Origin: Psychrobacter raelei
GTDB taxonomy: Bacteria > Pseudomonadota > Gammaproteobacteria > Pseudomonadales > Moraxellaceae
Reading direction: 5' to 3'
Assembly: GCF_022631235.3 (NCBI RefSeq)
Contig: NZ_CP093310.2
Location: 372,001 to 436,000, forward strand
DNA: 64,000 bases
Below are positions 1 through 9,319 of the stretch, in pieces. Both the position numbers and the translations under genes were made by a program. The notes under the pieces were generated by a model. The model did not search any database, had not been told where the DNA came from, and saw only the letters and a list, made by a program, of their open reading frames with translations. Every line of letters starts with the position of its first letter. The stretch's first letter is position 1.

Positions 1-461
1 CAGATGTAATCTTGGGATAGCAATCAACTATTTTCATATTTTGCATTTTTTAGTTAAATAATTTCACGATAAGCATCCGTTCAAGATATATATTTTATTC
101 TTCAAAATAGCTAAGCCTTCTCAATTAAAGTTTAGTTTTTTCACAGTATTTGTTGTACTCAGCTCGACATTTTCTTAGAATGACCGGCTTGTCTGTACAA
201 GTTGACACTTGGCTTGGCAGTCACTATCTGATTATCTAGAGATGGGGGCGTTGGCGCCAGCCCATTTGCGAGTCTTAATCGATGCAAACGGCGTCTCCAC
301 GTATCATGTATTAAAATTAAGCACACTTAATTGCTCTAAACCTTGCCTATATTGAATAAAGCTTGGTGCCTGGGTTTTGCTTGGCTTTTTAAGTATTAGA
401 AAATCAAGCCAAAGCCAGTTGCATTAAGCACTTGGAGGGTTTAGACACAAGGAGAATTGCT
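1..461. other. Intergenic region upstream of the AGCS symporter
   Basis: AT-rich sequence in which I see no convincing gene. Near its 3' end, TTGGCTT (381-387) can pair with AAGCCAA (406-412), so the symporter mRNA may have a leader hairpin. A second GC-rich inverted repeat lies around 243-264. A ribosome binding site AAGGAG at about 450-455 serves the ATG at 462. No known riboswitch class is recognisable. Confidence 0.4.
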
Positions 462-1970
462 ATGGTGGAATCAACGAACGTCTTCGCAGAAGGCTTTAAT
501 GCGTTTGTAAATTGGGGAAATGGGATTATCTGGGGTAATGACTCTTGGCTAATCATGGACAACCCCTGGTATGGTTTATTAATTTTTATTCTAATTGGTG
601 CCGGTATCTTTTTTACCATTGCCACCCGATTTGTACAGTTTCGTCAGTTTGGTCATATGTGGAATCTACTGCGTAGCTCAGGTCAGGGCCGTAAAGATGG
701 GGGGATTAGCTCATTTGAAGCCTTAATGACCTCACTGGCTGCTCGTGTGGGTACGGGTAACTTAGCGGGTGTGGCCATTGCCGTCTATATCGGTGGTCCA
801 GGTGCGGTATTTTGGATGTGGATTACTGCAATTTTGGGGATGTCGACCAGCTTTATTGAATCGACCTTGGCGCAGGCTTATAAAGTGCCACACAATGATA
901 ATGTATACCGCGGTGGTCCAGCTTACTATATCGAAAAAGGCTTGGGTCAGCGCTGGATGGCGATCTTTTTCTCATTATGTTTGTTGGTGGCCTTTGGTCT
1001 GGCCTTCAATGGCGTACAAGCCAACACCATCGCTCAAGCCACGCATCAAGCGTTCGGTGCACCAACCTGGTTGACTGGTCTGGTATTGGTGGTATTGGTA
1101 GCACCGGTGGTCTTCGGTGGTCTTCGTTCAGTGGCGCGTGTGGCAGGTAAAGTGGTACCAGTAATGGCCATCTTATATGTGCTATTGGCGCTGTTTATTA
1201 TTGTGACTAATTTTAGTCAGTTCCCAGCTGCCATTGCCCTAATCGTCAAATCTGCCTTCGGTTTAGAACAAGCCGCTGGCGGGGTACTTGGCTATGGTAT
1301 CGCTCAAGCAATGATTAACGGTATCAAACGTGGTCTGTTCTCAAATGAGGCGGGTATGGGTTCTGCACCAAACGCAGCAGCAACGGCCAAGAGTCATCCT
1401 GATCACCCTGCCGTACAAGGCTTTATGCAAATGCTGGGTGTGTTTATCGATACCTTGGTTATTTGTACCGCTACCGCATCGATTATTATCTTATCGGGCG
1501 TTGTGAATGATCCCAATGTTGAGCAAGAAGGTATTAAACTCACTCAGCTGGCCTTATCTCAATATGTGGGCGACTCAGGTATTTACTTTATTGCAGTGGC
1601 TATTTTCTTCTTTGCCTTTACCTCTATCATTGCCAACTACAGCTATGGTGAGTCAAACTTAGAGTTCATATCCGGTGAAAAAAGTGCTAAGTCTGCGATT
1701 ATGATTTTCCGCTTTATGGTATTGGCCATGGTATTTATTGGCTCAGTGGCCAGCTTGCCTGCCATCTGGAACTTTGCTGATTTATCTATGGGTTTAATGG
1801 CCTTAACCAACTTGGTGGCGATCATCATCTTATCACCTGTGGCACTGCGCGTATTACGTGACTATGAGCGCCAGGTAAAAGAGGGCAAGACCCCTGATCA
1901 AATCACCTTTGATCCAGATCAATTTGTGAAGTTAAAAGATGAAGCCAACCGTGATGCGTGGAAGGATTAA
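462..1970 (+). CDS. Sodium:alanine/glycine symporter, AGCS family
   Basis: Inner-membrane secondary transporter that would import alanine, glycine or a related small amino acid with Na+. The 502-residue product is strongly hydrophobic with about ten membrane segments. It carries the AGCS signature stretch GLFSNEAGMGSAPNAAATA at about residue 293, followed by a conserved SHPDHPAVQG loop. The length suits the family (450-550). I chose the ATG at 462 because AAGGAG lies at the right distance upstream; an in-frame TTG at 432 lacks a comparable site. The N-terminal soluble stretch of about 30 residues before the first membrane helix is normal. It is transcribed alone and converges on the ETF-QO gene through a shared terminator. 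Substrate specificity cannot be read from sequence; DagA/AlsT-type alanine transport is the default. Confidence 0.9.
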   Translation: MVESTNVFAEGFNAFVNWGNGIIWGNDSWLIMDNPWYGLLIFILIGAGIFFTIATRFVQFRQFGHMWNLLRSSGQGRKDGGISSFEALMTSLAARVGTGNLAGVAIAVYIGGPGAVFWMWITAILGMSTSFIESTLAQAYKVPHNDNVYRGGPAYYIEKGLGQRWMAIFFSLCLLVAFGLAFNGVQANTIAQATHQAFGAPTWLTGLVLVVLVAPVVFGGLRSVARVAGKVVPVMAILYVLLALFIIVTNFSQFPAAIALIVKSAFGLEQAAGGVLGYGIAQAMINGIKRGLFSNEAGMGSAPNAAATAKSHPDHPAVQGFMQMLGVFIDTLVICTATASIIILSGVVNDPNVEQEGIKLTQLALSQYVGDSGIYFIAVAIFFFAFTSIIANYSYGESNLEFISGEKSAKSAIMIFRFMVLAMVFIGSVASLPAIWNFADLSMGLMALTNLVAIIILSPVALRVLRDYERQVKEGKTPDQITFDPDQFVKLKDEANRDAWKD

Positions 1971-2011
1971 CTCATCAATTAATTAATTGACACGCTATTT
2001 TGCTACAAAAA

Positions 2012-2037
2012 AACCCAGTCAGTGACTGGGTTTTTTT
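2012..2037. terminator. Bidirectional intrinsic terminator between symporter and ETF-QO genes
   Basis: AACCCAGT (2012-2019) pairs with ACTGGGTT (2025-2032) around a short loop, flanked by an A-run on the left and a T-run on the right. It can therefore stop transcription from both convergent genes. Confidence 0.85.
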
Positions 2038-2079
2038 AGCGATAGGGTAAAGCAATAGCTTATGCTTAATTTTGATGGA

Positions 2080-3747
2080 TTACATGTTGGGGTAGTTGGG
2101 GCCACCGCCACCTTCTGGTGCGACCCAAGTGATGTTCTGTGAGGGGTCTTTGATATCACAGGTCTTACAATGCACACAGTTTTGGGCATTGATGACGAAC
2201 TTAGCACCTTCAGCGTCTTTTACGATTTCATACACGCCAGCTGGGCAGTAACGCTGTGCCGGCTCAGCATAAATCGGTAAGTTGACAGTCACGGGGACCG
2301 TTGGGTCTGTCAGCTTTAAGTGGCTTGGCTGATCTTCAGCATGGTTGGTGTTTGAAATAAACACAGACGACAGCTTATCGAAGGTCAGCTTACCATCAGG
2401 CTTTGGATAATCTGGCTTATAGGCTTGTGCCGCTTTATCCAGCGCCTTGTAATCAGGGGTGGTATCATGAACGGTAAAGGGCATTTTGCCTTTGAGTAAG
2501 TTGTGCTCAATAAAGGTGAATGCACCGCCCATAAGTGGACCCATACGGTGAATAGCTGGCGAGAAGTTGCGCGCTTCATGATTGTCTTGATACAACCAAG
2601 AGTCTTTGTACATCTTGCTGTAGCTGTCGACTTCATCATGCTGACGACCAGATTGAAGCGCCGCAAAAATGGCTTCAGCAGCCAACATGCCTGACTTCAT
2701 TGAGGTGTGCGTGCCTTTAATCTTAGCAGGGTTTAAGAAGCCGGCATCATCACCGACCAAGACACCGCCTGGGAAGGTCAGCTTAGGTAATGAGTTGAGA
2801 CCACCTTTGGTCAATGCACGCGCGCCATAAGACAGACGCTTACCGCCTTCTAATACCTGCTTAATCACTGGGTGTGTTTTTAGACGCTGCATCTCATCAA
2901 AGGGCGACATATAAGGGTTGTGGTAGGCCAAGTCGATCACCAAACCGAAGCTGACTTGGTTATTCTCATCATGGTACAACCACCAGCCACCGGTAGAGCC
3001 GGTCTCAGTTAACGGCCATCCTAAACCATGCATAACCACGCCTGGCTCGTGCTTGCTTGGGTCAACTTCCCAAAGCTCTTTTAGACCGATGCCATAATGC
3101 TGTGGGTCGCTGTCTTTGTCTAGGCCAAAGCGGCTAATAAGGCGCTTACCTAAATGACCACGGCAGCCTTCAGCAAAGATGGTGTATTTGGCATTTAGCT
3201 CATAGCCTGGCTCATAGCCTGACTTGTGTGAGCCATCAGCGGCCACACCCATATCACCCGTTAATACACCACGTACTGAGCCATCATCGTTATACAAGAT
3301 ATCAGAGGCAGCAAAGCCTGGGAACATCATAACCTCAAGCTCTTCGGCTTGTTCGGCCAGCCAGCGTACCACGTTGCCCAATGACACAATATAGTTGCCT
3401 TCATTGTGCATAGGCGCAGGTATCAATGCGTCCGGTGTCTTGATAGATCGGGTGGCTGAATTGAGATAATACACACGGTCTTCGGTCACTGGAACATTTA
3501 AAGGCGCGCCTTTTTCTTTCCAATCTGGGATAAGCTCGTTAATAGCACGAGGCTCAATCACAGCGCCAGATAAAGTGTGAGCACCGAACTCAGAGCCTTT
3601 TTCTACCACACAAACCATAAATTCATCTAGGCCAGCTTCAAGCGCAAGTTGACGCAGGCGAATAGCGGCAGATAGCCCAGAGGGACCACCCCCAACGATA
3701 ACAACGTCAAACTCCATCGATTCACGTTCTATTTGTTCATCTTGCAT
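2080..3747 (-). CDS. etfD: Electron transfer flavoprotein-ubiquinone oxidoreductase
   Basis: Membrane-associated iron-sulfur flavoprotein that takes electrons from reduced ETF, charged by acyl-CoA dehydrogenases, and passes them to ubiquinone. The 555-residue protein has an N-terminal FAD-binding motif GGGPSGLSAA at about residues 19-28. The C-terminal [4Fe-4S] ligands are Cys501, Cys524, Cys527 and Cys530 (motif NCVHCKTCDIKDP). Length and order match the bacterial and mitochondrial ETF-QO family. The ATG at 3747 is preceded by AGGAG with 6-bp spacing; an internal Met at residue 11 is the alternative. Functionally it would serve the acyl-CoA dehydrogenase encoded at 23.0-24.2 kb, although the genes are not linked. 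No ETF alpha/beta genes are in the window. Confidence 0.95.
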   Translation of the reverse strand: MQDEQIERESMEFDVVIVGGGPSGLSAAIRLRQLALEAGLDEFMVCVVEKGSEFGAHTLSGAVIEPRAINELIPDWKEKGAPLNVPVTEDRVYYLNSATRSIKTPDALIPAPMHNEGNYIVSLGNVVRWLAEQAEELEVMMFPGFAASDILYNDDGSVRGVLTGDMGVAADGSHKSGYEPGYELNAKYTIFAEGCRGHLGKRLISRFGLDKDSDPQHYGIGLKELWEVDPSKHEPGVVMHGLGWPLTETGSTGGWWLYHDENNQVSFGLVIDLAYHNPYMSPFDEMQRLKTHPVIKQVLEGGKRLSYGARALTKGGLNSLPKLTFPGGVLVGDDAGFLNPAKIKGTHTSMKSGMLAAEAIFAALQSGRQHDEVDSYSKMYKDSWLYQDNHEARNFSPAIHRMGPLMGGAFTFIEHNLLKGKMPFTVHDTTPDYKALDKAAQAYKPDYPKPDGKLTFDKLSSVFISNTNHAEDQPSHLKLTDPTVPVTVNLPIYAEPAQRYCPAGVYEIVKDAEGAKFVINAQNCVHCKTCDIKDPSQNITWVAPEGGGGPNYPNM

Positions 3748-4211
3748 TTCAGACTCCTTATAGCTGGCTCAATAATGCCAACACCAGACCCTATAGTTGG
3801 TGTGGATTATGTTAATTTAATCGCTAGCAAATGTTTGTTTGAACTCCTGTAAATATACCCAATTGTATCCCAATAAGCGACCACAGTCGGGTATAAAAAT
3901 AAGTTCTTATGACTTAGGCTGGCGGAAATATAAAAAAAGGGTTGCAGTTGGTTACCCATTATAAAATAAAAGTTGGATAAAGACGACACGATTTGTGACT
4001 CAGCCGTGGTAAAGTAAATGTCGCTGTCGCCTGCATAGGCCTTGTAACAGCTGTCTGTGTCAAGCTAACGGCAGTTTGACTCATCAGTAAAATTTCATAA
4101 TCTTAGTATCAAGTGAGTCAATAATACACAAATGATCAGCGCCGATAACAATAGATAGCAACAACAGATAATAAATAACAGATAATAACTATCAAATAAA
4201 GGTAGCCTAAT
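3748..4211. other. Divergent intergenic region, etfD / DUF1285 gene
   Basis: AT-rich region that must hold the promoters of both divergent genes. The only repeat I see is a near-tandem AACAGATAATAA (about 4163 and 4177), just before the DUF1285 gene. A 60-codon reading frame on the minus strand (3807-3989) has no ribosome binding site or recognisable content, so I do not call it. Confidence 0.4.
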
Positions 4212-4862
4212 ATGTCACAGTCTTGTTCTAATCCAAAAATAACGGCAAACCCAGATAACCAATCAGAGACAAACAGCACTTTAGCCAAAGCCAGTATAGA
4301 CTCGCTTTCGGAGTATCTTAAACATCAAGTCACAGACCGCCGTGGCCGCTCTATTCCGCCGCTGGATAAGTGGCATCCTGAGCGTGTGGGCGAGATGGAT
4401 TTGGTGATTAAAGCCAATGGGGAGTGGTGGCATGAGGGCAGCAAAATTAGCCGTCAATCCTTGGTGGACTTGTTCTCCACCGTACTTTGGCGAGAAGGGA
4501 CTGACGAAAATAGTGCGTATTATTTAAAAACTCCAGTTGAAAAACTGCGCATTAAGGTAGAAGATGTGCCTTTTTTAATCACTGAAGTCAATGTCATCGA
4601 ACAAGAGGGTACTCAGACCATAGAATTTATCACCAGCACCGGCGATGTGGTCCATTTAGATGAGGATCATCCCCTACAAATGGGCGAGTATCAAGGCGAG
4701 CAGCGCCCTTATATCGAGGTGCGCTTTGGCATGAAGGGTTTGCTGTCACGCACGGTGTTAATGCACCTGGTGAAATTAGGAGAGCTGACTGAGCAGGACG
4801 CTCAAACCAGCCTAATCCTACAAAGTGGTGGTAACGCTTATTCGATGACGGTCGCCAATTAA
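4212..4862 (+). CDS. DUF1285 domain-containing protein
   Basis: A 216-residue soluble protein resembling the DUF1285 family, widespread in proteobacteria and without an established biochemical role. Features I associate with the family are the WHPERVGEMDLVIKANGEWW block near residue 55, the following GSKISRQSLVDLFSTVLWRE segment, and the YYLKTPVEKLRIKVEDVPFL segment in the middle. The first 35 residues are low-complexity and probably disordered. The start at 4212 has a weak AAAGG upstream. It precedes murI on the same strand with a 72-bp gap containing a hairpin, so co-transcription is possible but not certain. The family assignment is from memory of the motif pattern; no function should be transferred. 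Confidence 0.75.
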   Translation: MSQSCSNPKITANPDNQSETNSTLAKASIDSLSEYLKHQVTDRRGRSIPPLDKWHPERVGEMDLVIKANGEWWHEGSKISRQSLVDLFSTVLWREGTDENSAYYLKTPVEKLRIKVEDVPFLITEVNVIEQEGTQTIEFITSTGDVVHLDEDHPLQMGEYQGEQRPYIEVRFGMKGLLSRTVLMHLVKLGELTEQDAQTSLILQSGGNAYSMTVAN

Positions 4863-4870
4863 CTTATGTG

Positions 4871-4910
4871 TACTTGGGCCGCAGTAGAGGTGACTGCAGC
4901 GGCTCAAGTA
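4871..4910. repeat. Imperfect hairpin between DUF1285 gene and murI
   Basis: TACTTGGGCCGCAGT on the left can pair, with one bulge, with ACTGCAGCGGCTCAAGTA on the right. There is no T-tract, so it is a weak terminator candidate or an RNA stability element ahead of murI. Confidence 0.4.
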
Positions 4911-4934
4911 CCTTTAGCGTAGTAAGCCTAGGCC

Positions 4935-5957
4935 ATGACAACTCAAGCTGTAGCTATCAACCAATCCCAAGATGCCAGTCAAAAAGTGGCTGCCGATGAC
5001 GATAAGGCGCAGATGCCGCCTTCTGTTAGTGGCCCCGCGCCCATAGGGATCTTTGACTCAGGTGTGGGGGGGTTGTCGGTGTATATGCACCTGAAGCAGG
5101 CACTGCCCCAAGAGCATTTTATTTATTATGCCGACACCTTAAATGTGCCTTATGGGCCTCGGCCAAGCAGTGAAATTCAGCAGCTAAGCCTGACGGCAGT
5201 TGACTGGCTGGTGGCTGCAGGCTGTAAGCTGGTAGTGATTGCTTGCAACAGTGCGTCGGCGCATGCGCTGCATTTGGCACGGCAAAAATACCCGCACATA
5301 CCTATTGTCGGGTTGGTTCCCGCACTTAAGCCTGCCGTATTAAATAGTACCAGCAAAAATGTGGCGGTACTGGCCACCAAGGCTACCTTGGATGGGCCGC
5401 TATTAAATACAGTTATTGATGAGTATGCGCGGCCCTCGCAAGTGACCGTGATTAAATGGTTTGATCCTGAATTGGTGCCTTGGGTCGAGGCGGGCATGCC
5501 CATGGACAGTGATACGCCGATGCGATTAAAGCAGCAGCTGTATCAGTTTGCTCAGCAACAAGTTGATCATCTGGTGCTGGGCTGTACCCATTATCCATTT
5601 TTTAGAGAGTTTGTTTTAGCTGAGGTAGCCAAGCAAGGACTGGATATTAAAGTAGTCGATTCAGGTGCTGCCATTGCGGCCCGAGTTAAAGCCTTGCTGC
5701 AGCAGCAAGCGGCGGCCGAATCCAGTATTGCGCGCTTGGGCCATAAGTTTCTTTTGCCCACTCAATCTGTCCTACACAGCATGCAAGGGCTGTCTGTGGG
5801 GCATACCACACAACGTCACACAGACCGTCTTAGCGATTTAGAACCGCAATACGCGTCAAGCTTAGCGGTGCCCAAGCTGGCATTTTTCGTCTCCGACCCC
5901 AAAGCAGATTTGGCACAGGTATCAACTATGGTGCAGCGATTAATCTATCCGGTGTAA
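4935..5957 (+). CDS. murI: Glutamate racemase
   Basis: Cytoplasmic cofactor-independent racemase converting L- to D-glutamate for peptidoglycan stem peptides. The IGIFDSGVGG motif (residues 37-46) carries the conserved Asp-Ser. The two catalytic cysteines are Cys104 (VIACNSASA) and Cys217 (LVLGCTHYPF). At 340 residues it is longer than most family members (about 265-290), with about 35 extra residues at the N-terminus and a longer C-terminal tail. The ATG at 4935 has a poor ribosome binding site. An in-frame ATG at 5013 follows AAGG closely and would remove 26 residues of charged, probably disordered sequence, so the true start could be 5013. It follows the DUF1285 gene. Confidence 0.93.
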   Translation: MTTQAVAINQSQDASQKVAADDDKAQMPPSVSGPAPIGIFDSGVGGLSVYMHLKQALPQEHFIYYADTLNVPYGPRPSSEIQQLSLTAVDWLVAAGCKLVVIACNSASAHALHLARQKYPHIPIVGLVPALKPAVLNSTSKNVAVLATKATLDGPLLNTVIDEYARPSQVTVIKWFDPELVPWVEAGMPMDSDTPMRLKQQLYQFAQQQVDHLVLGCTHYPFFREFVLAEVAKQGLDIKVVDSGAAIAARVKALLQQQAAAESSIARLGHKFLLPTQSVLHSMQGLSVGHTTQRHTDRLSDLEPQYASSLAVPKLAFFVSDPKADLAQVSTMVQRLIYPV

Positions 5958-6082
5958 AGCGATCGTCATTTACCCTATGTTTTACCACATGCTTTACCAA
6001 ACCCTCGGATTAGTAATATAAAGTATACGTGTTGTCATTGTAGTTGCGCTAAGCTTAAAGTAGAATTTCATCATATCCCATG

Positions 6083-6127
6083 CTAATAATATCTAAACTA
6101 ATAATATCTAAACTAATAATATCTAAA
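6083..6127. repeat. Three tandem 15-bp repeats
   Basis: CTAATAATATCTAAA is repeated three times exactly (6083-6097, 6098-6112, 6113-6127), just upstream of the small acidic protein gene. The copies are in frame with it, but they lie before its ribosome binding site and are best read as leader or promoter-region DNA. Confidence 0.85.
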
Positions 6128-6160
6128 AATAAGCGACTCTCAAGGTCTAAGGACAACACT

Positions 6161-6451
6161 ATGAGCAACCAAGACAATTTAAAAAACGAAATCGATCATC
6201 TAGAACAAGTCCTACATCAAGCAGAAGGCGGCCACACGCTAGAAGAGCAAATTGCTGATATGAAGCGCCGTGGTATTGACCCAAGCGAGAACTATAAAAC
6301 GTGGGATGATGAAGAAGAAGAGGACTGGGGAGATGCCACTTGGAAAGAAAACGGCAAGTGGGAGCCCAAAACCCCAGCAGACTTAGATGAAAAAGCCCGT
6401 GAAAACTGGGATGGTGAAAACGGTAAACCGACGCCGCCACCTATCGTTTAA
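6161..6451 (+). CDS. Small acidic hypothetical protein
   Basis: A 96-residue, very acidic soluble protein. Its N-terminal half looks helical (NEIDHLEQVLHQAEGGHTLEEQIADMKRRGID). An Asp/Glu/Trp-rich stretch with WDDEEEEDWGDATW follows, and the tail ends PTPPPIV. I do not recognise a named family. I set the start at 6161 because AAGGA lies about 8 bp upstream. A longer frame opening at 6080 would translate the 15-bp repeats into LIISK repeats and is unlikely. A strong palindromic terminator follows directly, so this looks like a real monocistronic gene. Function unknown. Confidence 0.7.
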   Translation: MSNQDNLKNEIDHLEQVLHQAEGGHTLEEQIADMKRRGIDPSENYKTWDDEEEEDWGDATWKENGKWEPKTPADLDEKARENWDGENGKPTPPPIV

Positions 6452-6469
6452 TCATCAACATAATTTTAA

Positions 6470-6499
6470 AAAAAGCCATGCAATTGCATGGCTTTTTGT
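6470..6499. terminator. Bidirectional intrinsic terminator
   Basis: A perfect 28-bp palindrome (6470-6497) has core GCCATGCAATTGCATGGC flanked by A5 and T5. It sits between the acidic protein gene and the convergent lytic transglycosylase gene, and can serve both. Confidence 0.9.
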
Positions 6500-6550
6500 T
6501 GGCGGTATTGTTGGCAGTATTTAGTTAAATACTCACGTATGGCCTTGGGC

Positions 6551-7975
6551 TTATTGACCTTTATCGACTCTAATTAAACGGATGGTGCCATCACTTTGAA
6601 GCTCACGGCGATAGCCATCTTGCTGCTCAATTAAGCGGGTGATGCTGTCATTGGTCGCACTAGGCGCTTGGCTTGGCTGCGCCGGATAAGAGGATGAGGC
6701 GTAGGTTGACGCCGGACGTGGGTTATTGGCGCTACCTCCAGTATTGCCCATAATCAAGCGATAGAACTTCTGACCGGCACGGCCATCGGCAGGGAATACG
6801 CCTTTACTGGTCTGATATTGCTGAATGGCCAGACGGGTGTTATCACCGATGATGCCATCAACCTCTCCAATGTCATAACCGGCATTAAGCAGTGCTTGCT
6901 GAATGTCTTTGGCTTGCTGACGGCTGATGCCTGGGTCATCGGTCGGCCAAGCGGTGATGAAGTCGGTCTTGCTGCTGTCCTCTTTAGTGATCAAATCAGA
7001 CAGGTGGGCAATGGCTAACGCATAGTTCTCTGAAGCATTATAAGAGTAGAAGGTATCGAAGTTCTTACCCACTAAGAAGGCAGGGCCATTTAGGCCGGCA
7101 GGTAACAGTAAACCTGCGCTGCTTAAGTCATAAGGTAGAGGACGACCATCGGCTAACGTGAAGCCTTTGTCGCGCCAGTAGCTCATAGACTTTTTGTCTT
7201 TGCGGCTATTGCTGCCCCAGAATCCTTGTGGAATTTTTACTTCATAACCCCATGGCTCTCCGCTGCGGTAGCCACGTTTGGCTAAGAAGTTGGCAGTTGA
7301 TGCCAGCGCATCAGCCTTACTGTTGACCAAGTCTCGGCGGCCATCACCATCGAAGTCTACCGCTAAATCAAGGAAAGTACCGGGCATAAACTGAGTCTGA
7401 CCAAAAGCGCCTGCCCAAGAGCCTGTCATATCTTGTGGACGAATGTCGCCTTGTTGTACGATTTTTAGGGCATTGGCATATTCGCCGCGGAAATAAGACT
7501 GACGGCGGTCAAAGCAAGACAAAGTAGCCAGTGACTGGAACAGATCTTTTTTGCCTAAGGTTTGACCGAAGTTTGACTCGACACCCCACACGCCCAGCAC
7601 GTGCTCAGGCTTCACCCCGTAACGCGCCTCAATGCGGCGTAAGGTATCTGCCATCTCATGCTTGGCACGAATACCATCTTCAACGCGCTCTTTATCCACC
7701 AGTGATGACAGATAATCCCACACATCTTTTTGAAACTCAGGTTGATAGTTTAACGAAGCAATCACACTCGGATCCGGCTCGATGGGGCGATAGTTTTCAA
7801 AAGTTGAGCTGCTTACGCCGCGAAAAGTACTTGAGTTTTTTAGGCCACTTAAGCACTGTTGAAATTCAGCATTTGATAAGTTAGGGGCCGGCGGCTTGGC
7901 GGCGTGTGCTGAGGTGGCCGCCAAAGAAATGCCAAGGGCCGTGGTCAAGGTAGCAGCAAGAGGGGTACGCAGCAT
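6551..7975 (-). CDS. Lytic murein transglycosylase (MltB type) with peptidoglycan-binding domain
   Basis: Periplasmic enzyme cleaving the MurNAc-GlcNAc bond of peptidoglycan with formation of 1,6-anhydro ends. The 474-residue precursor has a Sec signal peptide ending near AHA (residues 24-26). An MltB-type SLT_2 catalytic domain follows at about residues 30-330, with the catalytic Glu133 in GVWGVESNFG. A PG_binding_1 module lies at about 350-410 (QQALLNAGYDIGEVDGIIGDNTRLAIQQYQ). The tail is Ser/Pro-rich and ends with a repeated arginine/isoleucine motif. There is no lipobox, so unlike E. coli MltB it should be soluble or bound through the PG module. The start has AAGGAA upstream. Likely a monocistronic housekeeping cell-wall enzyme. 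Confidence 0.92.
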   Translation of the reverse strand: MLRTPLAATLTTALGISLAATSAHAAKPPAPNLSNAEFQQCLSGLKNSSTFRGVSSSTFENYRPIEPDPSVIASLNYQPEFQKDVWDYLSSLVDKERVEDGIRAKHEMADTLRRIEARYGVKPEHVLGVWGVESNFGQTLGKKDLFQSLATLSCFDRRQSYFRGEYANALKIVQQGDIRPQDMTGSWAGAFGQTQFMPGTFLDLAVDFDGDGRRDLVNSKADALASTANFLAKRGYRSGEPWGYEVKIPQGFWGSNSRKDKKSMSYWRDKGFTLADGRPLPYDLSSAGLLLPAGLNGPAFLVGKNFDTFYSYNASENYALAIAHLSDLITKEDSSKTDFITAWPTDDPGISRQQAKDIQQALLNAGYDIGEVDGIIGDNTRLAIQQYQTSKGVFPADGRAGQKFYRLIMGNTGGSANNPRPASTYASSSYPAQPSQAPSATNDSITRLIEQQDGYRRELQSDGTIRLIRVDKGQ

Positions 7976-8283
7976 AAAGGAATTCCTTAAAATAAAGTAA
8001 CGGGTTATGAGATATTTGTTGGGTGTCCTAAGTGACCAAAGTCTATCCGGTAAGGTTAGGCACCCTAAGTATTGGGGGCTATGTTATTAACCGTTTTATT
8101 AACACATTGATAAAAAACGAGTAAGCAAATCCAGCCAACTTAAGGCATGGGCTTTTTAAATGGTTTATAAGATTATAAACAGCGCCAGGTTAGGGTAACC
8201 AAAATACAGCGTAAATAAAAGGTATACAGCAGTTTGGTTACCATAACAAAACGACGGGACAAGGTGAGGTTAAGGTGGGCAGG
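7976..8283. other. Intergenic region with an 18-bp palindrome
   Basis: 308 bp upstream of the lytic transglycosylase gene and downstream of the mutarotase gene. It holds the perfect palindrome GTTTATAAGATTATAAAC (8163-8180), which could be an operator or a small hairpin. No gene seen. Confidence 0.4.
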
Positions 8284-9249
8284 CTAATGAGCTTGGGATA
8301 GGCTTAAGCTTAAGCTGTGGGTTTGGCCTGATTGCAAGGTGACGGCATCCAAATGGGCATTGGCGGTCTCGATACACAGCATACGTAGGTAGTCATCCTC
8401 GGCAAATTGGCTGACCTGCTTGGCCTTTTTGATCCACGGATTCCAAACAACCGTACTATTGCTGCCTGTAGCGATAAGCTGATAGCGCTGGGTAGGGGTG
8501 GTGAGGGTGATGTCTGGCGCGCCGTGATAGATACGGTCAACTTCACCCTCAAAGCTGATATCACCTTGCTGGGTCTTGGTTTGCCAGCCACCATTTGTCG
8601 CATCTGTCTGTAGCGTATCACTATAATTGACACCATCAAAGCCACCAATCACCGTTTGCGTAATATCTGCAGTGGGCAAATAGGTATGCAGCGCCTGCGA
8701 GAAATGCACAGTATGCGCCTCTTGGTTTTGGGTGGTCAGCTTAATGTTAACACCCTGATCATTAAAGCTAAATGTCACTGTCAAATCTAGCTTGGGCGAG
8801 CTAGACCCTGTCAGCGTTAATACCAGCTCTGAGCTCTTACTATCACCAATCTCACTGCCAAAGCGCTCAAAATCAAAAATCTGTGTGCGGGCATAGCCAT
8901 GCTGAGTTACATCATACGGGCTATCTTTAAAGCTTGTTTTAACCGCTTCAGGATTGGCACTAAACAACCCAAATACCGGCCAACATAGAGGCACACCGCC
9001 TCGCACTGAATCTTGAGTGTCGTATTGGGCCTGCGCGCTGACCCACAGCCAGTTATCGCTAACATGCTGCGGCGCTAATTGCTCAAAGTCTTTTGTGGGC
9101 AGCTTGCCGCTAGAAAAATAAATCAGCTGAGCACCTTGCAGTAATACAACCGCTTGATACGCCGGAGCACGGATATCTAGGGCATCTAGTGCGCCAATTT
9201 TAATACGTTTAACTGTGGCGGCTGGGCTGGACAAAATAGTATGCGGCAT
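8284..9249 (-). CDS. D-hexose-6-phosphate mutarotase (aldose 1-epimerase-like, YeaD family)
   Basis: Cytoplasmic beta-sandwich enzyme expected to interconvert alpha and beta anomers of glucose-6-phosphate or related sugars. The 321-residue sequence shows family blocks: GGVPLCWPVFG near residue 84, QHGYARTQIF near 130, SQALHTYLPT near 204 (a conserved His) and VVWNPWIKKAKQ near 268, followed by the MLCIETAN block. Length is slightly above the usual 290-300. It lies upstream of the TPMT gene's 3' end on the same strand with a 70-bp gap, so the two could share a transcript. Physiological substrate is inferred from the E. coli and yeast homologues. Confidence 0.85.
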   Translation of the reverse strand: MPHTILSSPAATVKRIKIGALDALDIRAPAYQAVVLLQGAQLIYFSSGKLPTKDFEQLAPQHVSDNWLWVSAQAQYDTQDSVRGGVPLCWPVFGLFSANPEAVKTSFKDSPYDVTQHGYARTQIFDFERFGSEIGDSKSSELVLTLTGSSSPKLDLTVTFSFNDQGVNIKLTTQNQEAHTVHFSQALHTYLPTADITQTVIGGFDGVNYSDTLQTDATNGGWQTKTQQGDISFEGEVDRIYHGAPDITLTTPTQRYQLIATGSNSTVVWNPWIKKAKQVSQFAEDDYLRMLCIETANAHLDAVTLQSGQTHSLSLSLSQAH

Positions 9250-9319
9250 AGGTAGAGAGTCATCAAGTCTGTGGTAAATGCAGGGAGAGAGGCGCTATAA
9301 ATGCAGGGAGATAGGCCGG

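Noticed and set aside
3807..3989. 60-codon frame on the minus strand upstream of etfD
   Set aside because: No ribosome binding site, low-quality composition, and it lies in a region expected to hold promoters.
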